Assembly: GCA_022448425.1 (NCBI GenBank) | Contig: JAKVCY010000201.1 | Location: 1-50,588, forward strand | DNA from: Thalassotalea sp. | GTDB lineage: Bacteria; Pseudomonadota; Gammaproteobacteria; Enterobacterales; Alteromonadaceae | Reading direction: 5' to 3' | Length of the DNA: 50,588 nucleotides | Part shown: positions 25,238 through 33,782 of the stretch, piece after piece | Numbering within the stretch: position 1 is the stretch's first letter | Layout: each line of letters begins with the position of its first letter | The notes under the pieces: generated by a model | Database searches by the model: none | What the model was told of the DNA's origin: nothing | Seen by the model: only the letters and a program-made list of their open reading frames with translations | Position numbers and translations under genes: made by a program

Positions 25238-27868
25238 ATGAAACCTATGGCAAAAGCACTCCCCTTTCAAAAGAAAGCGATAGCGAACGCAATTTCAGCT
25301 GTTCTACTTACTAGTTCTTTCTCTCTGCTAGCAGCAGATGAAACACAAGCAACTAACGAACAAAATGCTAAGAACAAAGACATGGAGGTAATCCAAGTCA
25401 CCGGAATTCGTAAAAGTATGGCGGAGTCTTTATATCTAAAAAAAGATGCAGACAGCATTGTTGATGCCATTAGTGCCGAAGATGTAGGTAAGTTTCCAGA
25501 TAAAAATGTTGCCGATTCGTTACAACGAATTCCAGGTATTTCAGTCGATAGAACATTTGGTGAAGGACGTGATGTATTTGTTCGTGGTACTGGTAACGGT
25601 CTTAACCGCACTTTGATGAACGGTCAAAATGTCGCATCGGCTTACTGGTGGGCAAACGATAACGCCAGTCGAGGTTTCAACTATACTATGTTGCCATCCG
25701 AGTTGGTTTCTAGGTTAAAAGTTTTCAAAAGTCCTCAAGCAAAGCTAGATGAAGGCAGTATCGGTGGTTCGGTTATTGTGCACACCCGTCGTCCTATGGA
25801 ACTCGATCCTATCGTCATTCAAGGCACTGTCGAAAGCGTATATAGTGAATTGCCTGATGCGGTTGATCCTCAACTTTCTGGCTTAGCTAGTTGGACTAAC
25901 GAAGAACACAGTTTTGGTGTCTTGGCCTCTTACTCATTTCAAAAACGTGAAGTACGCCGTGATGGTTTAGAAGCTTTCCCAACTAACTCTTTGTATTCTG
26001 TGACCGATGAAAATGACAATGTTACCGAAGATGTTTATGCCGTCTGGGGTGGTGGTTCAACCATTTTTAAACAAGAACGTGAGCGTTCAACCGCCAATGT
26101 TACTTTTCAATGGCAACCAACAACAGAATGGGACATTGTATTCAATACAGTTCGCTCAGAGATGAAAATGGATAATAGTAATCAAAACTATTTGTTTTTG
26201 GCTGGTGGTGCGGCGATTGACGGTAATATCAATGTAACAAATCCAGGATTTTTCACCACCTCTGACGGAAAACAAGCACTCGGCAGCGGTGTTTTATCAG
26301 ACAATGGTAATATTAATGCCGCTTTAGATGCTATTTGGCGTGAATCTACTATTGAAACTTCCGTATACGACCTAGATGCAACCTATATTGCTGACAGTTG
26401 GACAGCACATGGACAAATAGGTTATACACGAGCAACTGGCGGTAGTGACCACGATCAAAACTATTGGTTTGATGGCGCATCCAGCACCCAAATTAACTTA
26501 TCAAACAATGTCAATGAATTCTCTTTTCCTGATTTAGACCCCACCGATGCATCCGCTTTGACCTTAAACCCTGATTTTTTGGTCAGAGACTGGATCAGAG
26601 AGATGGAAGATGACGAGTTTTATGCCCAAGGGGATATTAACATTGATTTAGATTACGACTTTATTAGCAGTATTGAATTTGGTGCTAAGTATCGCGATCA
26701 TGTTATTGAAAACAATCGCTCAGATGCTGCGGCGTCAACTAGCTCAGAGCATCCTCGTTACAGTGAATTACAAGCGATTTCTCTCGCTCAAGTTTCCAGT
26801 GGTCTTAGCCCTGACTTGAATGGAGTTACTGCAACACAAGGCTCATTAACTAGTTATGCTTGGGTCGATAAAGATCTCGTACAATCGCTTGTTAATCCAA
26901 TTTTGAATGACTTATATCAATATAATGTCAATAAAAATGCATACTTTAATATCAACGAAAAAATTAGCGCATTATACGGTCAAGCAAATTTTGTTGCCGA
27001 CAATTTTCACGGTAATATTGGTCTACGTGTAGTAAAAACCGATCAAACTTCTGAGGCTTACATAGATGGTGCTATTGATAGCGTAAACCGCAGTTATACT
27101 GATGTATTACCTAGTTTAAATGCTGTTTATGATTTCAGTGAAAGTGTGATTATTCGTGGTGCAATTTCAAAAACCATGGCAAGACCAGCTTATACTGATA
27201 TCAGCTCTAACTTACTTATTGATGCAACAACACAGACCGCTTCAGCGGGTAACCCTTATTTAGAACCGACTTACGCCAATCAGTTTGAAATTGGTGCTGA
27301 ATGGTATTTTGGTGAAACTTCACTGGTTTCTGCTACCTATTTTAATAAAAAACTTTCTACTTCTATCATTAAAAAAGCCAGTATTGATACAATTAATGGC
27401 GAGCAAATTAGTGTTACTCGTCCATACAATGCTGATGGTGCAAAAATCCAAGGTCTTGAGCTGCAATGGCAACAAGACATAGGCATGGGTTTTGGCATGT
27501 TAGCTAACTTAACGTTAACCGACGCGGAAGTCTCAGATGAAGTAGGTGATTTAGAGTTACCCGGTAATTCAAAAGTACAGTTAAATGCTTCTGTTTTTTA
27601 TGAAGTTGATACCTTTAGTACCCGTTTATCGTATAACTACCGCTCTAAAGCCCACGGCGATCTTATCATGGGTGGTCAAATTGCTACCGACGATTATGGA
27701 CAATGGGATGCAACGATGGCCTGGGATGTAACCGAACATATCAACTTATTTATGACTGCGGTTAATATTACTAATGAAGTCATTTATACCAACACCACTG
27801 ACGGTATGCCAGTCGGATTTTATGAAAATGGCTCACGTTATAGTATCGGAGCAAGATTTAAATTTTAA
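25238..27868 (+). CDS. TonB-dependent outer-membrane receptor
   Basis: 876 residues. Signal peptide (residues 1-32, ending LLAA), then a TonB-box-like stretch MEVIQVTGIRKS, plug domain (AISAEDVGKFPDKNVADSLQ, RIPGISVDR) and a 22-strand-type barrel ending YSIGARFKF with the C-terminal Phe. The GKFPDKNVADSLQR plug is typical of carbohydrate-associated receptors of marine Alteromonadales. It should import the oligosaccharide or glycoside whose parts the nearby operon degrades. The ATG at 25238 has GGAG upstream; the frame opens earlier at a TTG. A strong terminator follows. Confidence 0.93.
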   Translation: MKPMAKALPFQKKAIANAISAVLLTSSFSLLAADETQATNEQNAKNKDMEVIQVTGIRKSMAESLYLKKDADSIVDAISAEDVGKFPDKNVADSLQRIPGISVDRTFGEGRDVFVRGTGNGLNRTLMNGQNVASAYWWANDNASRGFNYTMLPSELVSRLKVFKSPQAKLDEGSIGGSVIVHTRRPMELDPIVIQGTVESVYSELPDAVDPQLSGLASWTNEEHSFGVLASYSFQKREVRRDGLEAFPTNSLYSVTDENDNVTEDVYAVWGGGSTIFKQERERSTANVTFQWQPTTEWDIVFNTVRSEMKMDNSNQNYLFLAGGAAIDGNINVTNPGFFTTSDGKQALGSGVLSDNGNINAALDAIWRESTIETSVYDLDATYIADSWTAHGQIGYTRATGGSDHDQNYWFDGASSTQINLSNNVNEFSFPDLDPTDASALTLNPDFLVRDWIREMEDDEFYAQGDINIDLDYDFISSIEFGAKYRDHVIENNRSDAAASTSSEHPRYSELQAISLAQVSSGLSPDLNGVTATQGSLTSYAWVDKDLVQSLVNPILNDLYQYNVNKNAYFNINEKISALYGQANFVADNFHGNIGLRVVKTDQTSEAYIDGAIDSVNRSYTDVLPSLNAVYDFSESVIIRGAISKTMARPAYTDISSNLLIDATTQTASAGNPYLEPTYANQFEIGAEWYFGETSLVSATYFNKKLSTSIIKKASIDTINGEQISVTRPYNADGAKIQGLELQWQQDIGMGFGMLANLTLTDAEVSDEVGDLELPGNSKVQLNASVFYEVDTFSTRLSYNYRSKAHGDLIMGGQIATDDYGQWDATMAWDVTEHINLFMTAVNITNEVIYTNTTDGMPVGFYENGSRYSIGARFKF

Positions 27869-27913
27869 AATTCAACGATTAGGTAAGACCAAGTTAACTT
27901 AGTTAATGCTATT

Positions 27914-27951
27914 AAAAATCCCTTAGCTTTTTTAATCTAAGGGATTTTTTT
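27914..27951 (+). terminator. Rho-independent terminator after the TonB receptor
   Basis: A 13-bp stem (AAAAATCCCTTAG / CTAAGGGATTTTT) with T-run, 46 nt after the receptor stop. It separates the receptor transcript from the halogenase gene. Confidence 0.88.
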
Positions 27952-27996
27952 CCATTAATGTAACCATAAAAACTATTGAGTATCTAGGGGAATAAT

Positions 27997-29538
27997 ATGA
28001 AAAATAATACAACACCACCTCGCAAGATTGTAATAGTAGGCGGGGGAACTGCTGGCTGGATGACAGCCAGCTTATTGCAACATGCCTGGAGCAAGTATGG
28101 AACGGAAATCACCTTAATAGAGTCCGCAGATATTGGCACTATTGGCGTCGGAGAAGGCTCAACACCATATTTAAAGACCTTTTTCACTAAACTGGGCATT
28201 GAAGAAAGTGAATGGATGCCTGCCTGTCATGCTACCTATAAATGTGGCATAAGCTTTCTAAATTGGTCTAGTGATGCCGAGTTTAATGGTTATTTTCACC
28301 CTTTTTTTTCTCCGTTAGATTTAAAAAGTGGTAATGCCTTATTTGATAACTGCGGTTTACGTCGACGCGGATACTCAGCAGACACCCACCCCAATGATTT
28401 TTTTGTCTCCGCGACGCTAGCACGGCGTCAACTATCCCCTATTCCTGAAAAAAAACTGCCGTTTATACCTGATTATGGTTATCATTTTGACTCGGTGCTT
28501 TTAGGAAGGTTTCTTAAAAATCGGGCTATCTCATTAGGTATCAACCACCTTGTTGGTACCGTTGACTCCGTTTTCCAACATGATAATGGTGACATTTGTG
28601 AGGTATCAAGCAAAGAGCATGGCCTGATAACAGCTGATTTTTTTATTGATTGCAGTGGCTTTTCTGGCTTACTGATTAACAAAACACTAAAGGAAAAGTT
28701 TATTTCTTTTAAAGAGAACTTATTTAATGATGCTGCTGTAGCCATACCAACATCGATCGAGCCTAATATAAATATCCCCTCAGAAACCGTATCAAAAGCG
28801 CTCAGTAATGGTTGGATGTGGAAAATTCCTTTAATGTCGCGCTATGGCAACGGTTATGTCTATAGCTCCAAACATATATCCCCACAAGCAGCCGAAAAAG
28901 AGCTACGTCAACACTTAGGAGAATCAGCAAAAGGCATGCCCGCTCGTCATATAAAGATGCGTGTTGGCCGGGTAGACAATCATTGGAGCCATAATTGTCT
29001 TGCCATTGGTCTGTCACAAGGGTTTATTGAACCTCTAGAAGCAACAGCATTAATGTTGATACAGTTGAGCGTTGAACACTTTATTCTCAATTACGAAAAG
29101 GGGAGCTATACTAGCGAGTATAGGCCTGCTTATAATAAACGTATTAATGAGTTTTTTGACGGCGTCCGTGATTACGTTGTCGCCCACTATCAGCTCAATC
29201 AGCGTAATGACAGTGAATATTGGCGAGCCAACAGAAATAACCCTCATATCTCTGAAAATTTAAAAGCCCTTTTACATGTTTGGGATGATGGTGGCGATTT
29301 TGAGGCTTTCCTGACTAAACAAACTAAGTTTTTGGTATATTTACGTCCTAGTTGGTATTGTATTTTGGCTGGTATGGGACGATTTCCCACTAAGGTAAAT
29401 TCTAACACAACAAAAGTATCGGCCACGCCATCAGATGAAACTAGGCATTATTGTGAATCGATGGCACGGAAGTTTGCCAGCCACCGAACACAATTGAAAA
29501 AAATTTATGGATCGGCATGGAGTATTATGAACAATTAA
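27997..29538 (+). CDS. Flavin-dependent tryptophan halogenase-family protein
   Basis: 513 residues. FAD site IVIVGGGTAGWMTASLL at the N-terminus, VGEGSTPYLKTFF, the catalytic lysine in ATYKCGISFLNW (Lys82, matching Lys79 of PrnA) and the halogenase WxWxIP motif as GWMWKIPL. By motifs it is a complete halogenase. In marine TonB-receptor loci, however, such proteins occur next to receptors and sugar genes without a known chlorination role. Its substrate here is unknown. It is followed after 74 nt by an AraC regulator on the same strand. Confidence 0.88.
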   Translation: MKNNTTPPRKIVIVGGGTAGWMTASLLQHAWSKYGTEITLIESADIGTIGVGEGSTPYLKTFFTKLGIEESEWMPACHATYKCGISFLNWSSDAEFNGYFHPFFSPLDLKSGNALFDNCGLRRRGYSADTHPNDFFVSATLARRQLSPIPEKKLPFIPDYGYHFDSVLLGRFLKNRAISLGINHLVGTVDSVFQHDNGDICEVSSKEHGLITADFFIDCSGFSGLLINKTLKEKFISFKENLFNDAAVAIPTSIEPNINIPSETVSKALSNGWMWKIPLMSRYGNGYVYSSKHISPQAAEKELRQHLGESAKGMPARHIKMRVGRVDNHWSHNCLAIGLSQGFIEPLEATALMLIQLSVEHFILNYEKGSYTSEYRPAYNKRINEFFDGVRDYVVAHYQLNQRNDSEYWRANRNNPHISENLKALLHVWDDGGDFEAFLTKQTKFLVYLRPSWYCILAGMGRFPTKVNSNTTKVSATPSDETRHYCESMARKFASHRTQLKKIYGSAWSIMNN

Positions 29539-29612
29539 TACGTGCGCAATAACTATGCAATCACTTTGAACCATGAGTAAGCACTCAGTACTTTTCCCCA
29601 GAGGAGTCTGTT

Positions 29613-30491
29613 ATGTCAATATTACAAATAAAAGAACGTATTCAAATCGAAGGAGCCGATATAGGCATGCCTTGTATCGCTCAATTAGGCTTTGACGGTT
29701 TTAATAAGCCGATACCTTTGGAAGAGCATCAACATAGCGGCTTTGAATTCACTTACATAGATAACGGCCTAGTGACTTGGGAATTGGGTGATGGCTCTAA
29801 TTTGAAATTAAATGGCAATGACATGGCCTTAACTCAACCCAATACACCACATAAGGGTGAATTTGATGTGATCATCCCCGCCTCGTTATTTTGGATCAGT
29901 TTTGATTTCAGTATGAAAAGTTGCTTAAAGAATACTTGTTTTAGCTGGTCAGAAATGTGTTTAATGCATGAAACCTTATTGAAATCTGGAAATTTTAGCC
30001 ATTTCGCCGGCTCTCGAATCCCTACTCAATTGCAAGAGCTTCATAGAACATTAAAGATTGGACTCGATGTTAATGGGCATAACATGACATTATGTTTGTT
30101 GCGTTCACAGCTGAACTTGCTTTTTGTCAACATAATACAAGAAATTAGTCATTTGCACGCTCGCCAAGAAACAAGTTATTCAGAGCTTGCGAAAAAATAC
30201 ATAGAGCAAAGCATCGATAGTAATATCAATGTGACTAGCGTTGCTGAAGTCGTTAACATCAGTGTTGGTCACCTGCATGAAGTATTTAAAAAAGACATAG
30301 GTATTACTCCAGCCGCCTATATACAATTTTGTCGCTGTGAAAAAGCCAAACAGTATCTACTAAATACCAATAAAAGCATCACTGATATTACCTTTGAATT
30401 AGGTTTTAATTCCACACAATATTTTGCCACGTGTTTTCGTAAGTATACCGGACTCACCCCAAGTCAATTTAAAGACAGAATCCAGCTATAA
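29613..30491 (+). CDS. AraC-family transcriptional regulator with cupin sensor domain
   Basis: 292 residues: an N-terminal cupin-like domain (EEHQHSGFEFTYID, GNDMALTQPNTPH), then the AraC HTH (NVTSVAEVVNISVGHLHEVF and ITDITFELGFNSTQYFATCF, ending TGLTPSQF). It is the only specific regulator inside the island and is likely to control the receptor, transporter and operon in response to a sugar. The AGAGGAG ribosome site is good. Confidence 0.9.
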   Translation: MSILQIKERIQIEGADIGMPCIAQLGFDGFNKPIPLEEHQHSGFEFTYIDNGLVTWELGDGSNLKLNGNDMALTQPNTPHKGEFDVIIPASLFWISFDFSMKSCLKNTCFSWSEMCLMHETLLKSGNFSHFAGSRIPTQLQELHRTLKIGLDVNGHNMTLCLLRSQLNLLFVNIIQEISHLHARQETSYSELAKKYIEQSIDSNINVTSVAEVVNISVGHLHEVFKKDIGITPAAYIQFCRCEKAKQYLLNTNKSITDITFELGFNSTQYFATCFRKYTGLTPSQFKDRIQL

Positions 30492-30765
30492 GTGTTATTA
30501 CAATTTTAAAGAGCCTGAGCTGATCGATGTCAGAAGCCTATTATCGTGACTTAAGGGGGAACTGCCCTTTTTCAATGAAGAGCGACAGTAGAATTTGGTA
30601 TCATCGTTCTTAAAATATAGAAAAATTAATTGATGCTAGGCTATGATGAACATGACTTCGCTGAGGTTTAGCCTAGTAGGCTTGTGTCGTGTTTGGCTGA
30701 GCTGTTTTTTTAGCAACAGACCAGCCAAAAGGATAACTAATAACTATCAGACGCATCTTACTGCG

Positions 30766-32184
30766 TTACTCTGTTACTGCAAGTTTGCTATTACTGTATT
30801 GCTCTATCGCTCCATGCCTAAAAGCATATCCTCCAACAATAAGGAAACAAAATAACGGGACTATATAGGATAGTTGAATACCAATCCAAGTAATATCAGC
30901 AAGTGAGCCTTGCAACAACGGCACAACAGCACCCCCCACGATCATCATGATTAATATAGCAGAGGCTAACTGTGTTTTCTCTTCAAGGCCCTCAATAGAC
31001 AAAGCAAAAATACAAGGCCACATTACTGCGCTAAATAAAGACACGGCCAAAATACAGAACATTGCGCTGTAACCATTGAAAATAATAGCACCGAGCAAGA
31101 AAAAAACCGAACTTAAAGATGCTATCAATAAAATTCTTCTTGGATCTTTTTTACTGAGTAATAACCCCAAGGGTAGCGCTAATATAAAAGGTGTGAATCC
31201 AAGTAATTGCTGTATTTCCTCACCGCTGAACCAATTCAATACTAGAACAAAGACAAAAGTAATACCTGGGACCACAAACAACGCCAAGCAAAGCAACATC
31301 TTTCTTAAGGGGAAATTAAATACCGAAGCTGTGGTGCGACCAATAAGTAAACCGCCGCCAAAAAGACTAATAAATTTAACCGTATCTTGAGTGGATATAC
31401 CAAGAAAATCTGCATCTTTTAACAATGCTGGTAAATTACTTTGCAGAGTAACTTCTCCGCCAACATAGCAAAATAGAGCCAGCATGCTGAACTTAAAACC
31501 TGAAGTATTTAGCAATTCGAAAACAGACACGTAAGCTGTTTTTGACGAATTTAAATTGGGCATATCGATCACTTTATAACTGTAAGCAAACAACAAATAA
31601 CCTATGGCCAAAGCTATATAAATAGGAGTTAAACTAGAGAGGCTAGCAGCTTGCCCATCTTGGAGTTGATTAAAAGCAAAGTAGCCCAAAATTAACGGAG
31701 CGATTGCACTTCCCGTAGAGCCTAATGCACCGGCTAACGTAAGTCGGTGCGCGCCACCTTCTTTACCGCCAAGCTTGATCAAAGTTGGATTTGCCGCTAT
31801 TTGCTGCAGAGAGAAACCAAAGGATATACTAAAGAGGCAAATAAGTAATAGAATATAACTACCACTGGGCAAGACCAAGACTATAGCAAAAGTACCCAAC
31901 GCTGAAATCAATAAGCCGGTGATCAATATTTGCTTCGTTGATACTGATGCCAGTATTGACCATTGCTTATAATTTGCTAATAGATACAAAAAAGAACCAC
32001 TAAAATATGCAAAATAAAAAGAAAACTCAATTAACTGAGATTCTAGCTGGCTAAGTTGAAATGTTTCTTTGACTAAAGGAATAAGCAATATATTTGCGGC
32101 TGCAGAAAACCCCCAAAAAAAGAAGATAGCAATGGTTAGAAATAATGCCTTTGAATAGCTTTCTTGATTTTTATTTACCTGCAT
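30766..32184 (-). CDS. Sugar MFS transporter, FHS (FucP-like) type
   Basis: 472 residues with 12 predicted membrane segments. FFFWGFSAAANILLIPLV near residue 17 and FSISFGFSLQQIAANPTL with GALGSTGSAIAPLILGYF are typical of the fucose/galactose/glucose:H+ symporter family. The N-terminal FFFWGF block is the family hallmark. It should bring the sugar taken up by the TonB receptor across the inner membrane. It is convergent with the AraC gene. Its upstream region and first codons are duplicated at 18914-19075. Confidence 0.9.
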   Translation of the reverse strand: MQVNKNQESYSKALFLTIAIFFFWGFSAAANILLIPLVKETFQLSQLESQLIEFSFYFAYFSGSFLYLLANYKQWSILASVSTKQILITGLLISALGTFAIVLVLPSGSYILLLICLFSISFGFSLQQIAANPTLIKLGGKEGGAHRLTLAGALGSTGSAIAPLILGYFAFNQLQDGQAASLSSLTPIYIALAIGYLLFAYSYKVIDMPNLNSSKTAYVSVFELLNTSGFKFSMLALFCYVGGEVTLQSNLPALLKDADFLGISTQDTVKFISLFGGGLLIGRTTASVFNFPLRKMLLCLALFVVPGITFVFVLVLNWFSGEEIQQLLGFTPFILALPLGLLLSKKDPRRILLIASLSSVFFLLGAIIFNGYSAMFCILAVSLFSAVMWPCIFALSIEGLEEKTQLASAILIMMIVGGAVVPLLQGSLADITWIGIQLSYIVPLFCFLIVGGYAFRHGAIEQYSNSKLAVTE

Positions 32185-32325
32185 TTATATCTACTCGATT
32201 TATCATTTAAATTATCTAAGTAAACTATCTGTTTTTTTTACTGAGAATGCGTTCATTTAACTAAGGCTGAGATAATTGAACAAATTTATTGTACGCGCAT
32301 AACAGTTTCAGGGGTGAGCCAATAA
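32151..32325. repeat. Island-flanking imperfect direct repeat, copy B
   Basis: Partner of 18914-19075. Here it covers the first codons and promoter region of the intact FHS transporter, so this is the parent copy. The 45-bp identical core is 32246-32290. Confidence 0.85.
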
Positions 32326-32359
32326 CGAGTGTGGTATCTATGTTAAGCAAAAAAGGGTT

Positions 32360-32603
32360 TTTATCAGTAGTTCACTTACGTTAACCCTATTGTTTAGCCT
32401 AGCTCTAAGTCCGTTTGTTATTAACAATAACTATATTTACCTCTCACGAGTTAAATACTGCTTTCGCAGAGATACATTGTCAGGAAGCTTCACACAAAAC
32501 CGTTACCAGTAATGCACTATCCCTAGGCTATAACCTGTCGCAAGGTTGGTCTCACTAACATATCAATGAATATGCTGAGACAATAACTTTAATAGCTTAC
32601 GCC
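32360..32603. repeat. ~243-bp direct repeat, copy 1
   Basis: Near-identical to 35902-36143 in the same orientation, from TTTATCAGTAGTTCAC to CTTACGCC, with about a dozen base differences and one 2-3 nt indel by eye. It contains no obvious gene, transposase ends or tRNA-like fold. Together the copies bracket the remnant frame and the group II intron. Confidence 0.93.
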
Positions 32604-32618
32604 ATTACTATTGACTAT

Positions 32619-32640
32619 GAGGGCTAAAGTTAGCCCTCTT
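32619..32640 (+). terminator. Hairpin after repeat copy 1
   Basis: A perfect 8-bp stem GAGGGCTA/TAGCCCTC with a 4-nt loop and a short T-run. It is terminator-like for plus-strand transcription coming from the repeat. No gene upstream explains it, so it may be a leftover of a lost gene. Confidence 0.55.
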
Positions 32641-32652
32641 ATTTCCAAATAG

Positions 32653-32886
32653 AAACCAAAGGTTCCACTAGTTGATAAGACAAAACTAAAGGTAAACTAT
32701 AAATCAGAGTTGAGAGCTCGAAATATAGATTTACAACCAAAGCTAAATGGAGCCAGTTTTGCCTTTATTAAGATACAGGTACTCCTACCTGATTGTACTG
32801 AAACAAAAGTACACTATGAGGTAACCATATCAACACTAGGTCGAGTGATTAAGTTGTACGCACAAATATTTATCGAAGACGCATAA
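32653..32886 (+). pseudogene. Gene fragment, C-terminal 77 codons of an unknown protein
   Basis: An open frame with protein-like composition but no ATG, GTG or TTG near its left end, after an in-frame TAG. It reads LRARNIDLQPKLNGASFAFI, then VHYEVTISTLGRVIKLYAQI, ending IFIEDA and TAA. Beta-strand-rich, no family recognised. It probably is the tail of a gene cut by rearrangement between the two 243-bp repeats. Confidence 0.4.
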
Positions 32887-33139
32887 AATGCGTGGCAATA
32901 TCTATGAACGCTCAATTGAGCACGTACATGTTGTGAGTATAGGGCTTTAAAAAAAAAGACCTATTGTATGGTGATAGCCATGTATTATATGACTTAATTG
33001 ATAGTGAGAGCTTATAAAGTCTCTATTTGAAATATGAGCTTACTTAATAAGCAGGGCACTCCAAAGCTCTGATACCCTTTAAGAAAGTATCCTACCTATT
33101 AAGGTAGGATACTGTCAATAGCACTACTACTCGTCGCAC
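32887..33139. other. Non-coding spacer left of the group II intron
   Basis: No gene seen. It includes a perfect 12-bp inverted repeat around a 5-nt loop (33085-33113, arms AGTATCCTACCT and AGGTAGGATACT), just downstream of the intron's 3' splice end on the minus strand. Confidence 0.5.
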
Positions 33140-33180
33140 GTCGGGTAAGGAGTAACTATTACTAGCTACCCCTCCCCTAA

Positions 33181-33214
33181 GAACCGTACGTGCGAGTTTC
33201 CCCGCATACGGCTC
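33181..33214 (-). ncRNA. Group II intron domain V
   Basis: A 34-nt element beginning GAGCCGTATGCG, with a GAAA-type loop, and ending CGCACGTACGGTTC. It matches the highly conserved catalytic hairpin of bacterial group II introns. Confidence 0.93.
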
Positions 33215-33258
33215 AAGCCTTTATAAACCTGTACCTAGATACAGATCAGCAACAGGTA

Positions 33259-33654
33259 TTAATTTAAAATATTTTTTAAGTTAGAAAGAAAAGCAACCAG
33301 TGATGGTATACCTACAATGATCACAATTTTAATAATCGATGTAGCGCTATCCCAAAAAACTTTAAACTTATTCCAAAACCTATTTTTCCAACCGAGTGTC
33401 AACTTCAGATCTCTAAAGTACCTTTCTCCATCCAAAGAAAGATTGACAGGCCTAAGGAGAAACAAACCAGATTTTGTCCTATCAACTGGTATAGAAAACA
33501 TCCCCATATTCGATAACTCTTCTACTAAGAGGTATTCCCTATCCAAGTCACTACCACAGAATTCCTCATTCTCTTTAAGTGAACTTACCTTAGATAATAT
33601 ATCCAAATGTTCCTTCAACTCGTCAATACTTGGCTCTTGTTGATTTCTACCCAT
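33259..33654 (-). CDS. Unknown winged-helix-like protein with C-terminal membrane segment, passenger of the group II intron
   Basis: 131 residues. The N-terminal ~45 are charged and helical (SIDELKEHLDILSKVSSLKE). The middle (REYLLVEELSNMGMF, then VNLSLDGERYFRDLKL) resembles a winged-helix 'LT..G..f' layout. The C-terminus has one membrane helix (IIKIVIIVGIPSLVAFL). It lies between the intron RT and domain V, 44 nt before domain V, in the RT's orientation. No family is recognised. It could be cargo acquired by the intron; a defence or toxin-like role is only a speculation from small size, winged helix and membrane tail. Confidence 0.65.
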   Translation of the reverse strand: MGRNQQEPSIDELKEHLDILSKVSSLKENEEFCGSDLDREYLLVEELSNMGMFSIPVDRTKSGLFLLRPVNLSLDGERYFRDLKLTLGWKNRFWNKFKVFWDSATSIIKIVIIVGIPSLVAFLSNLKNILN

Positions 33655-33782
33655 AGCGCATTTCCCATAAAATTAGCTAATTAAGAATATAACTACGAAA
33701 CTTCAATAGTTGTACACATTATAACCAGCCAAGACTCGAATTACTATGAATTTATACAGCATGTACAAGCACTGTATATACA

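Noticed and set aside
24887..25270. 127-codon minus-strand frame before the TonB receptor
   Set aside because: It overlaps the receptor start, has no ribosome site and is rich in Phe/Ile/Tyr as expected for AT-rich non-coding DNA.
27285..27482. 65-codon frame inside the TonB receptor
   Set aside because: Shadow frame fully inside a well-supported gene.
33085..33139. Class C-type intron insertion behind a terminator hairpin
   Set aside because: The hairpin lies on the 3' side of the intron, while class C introns insert with the hairpin on the 5' side.
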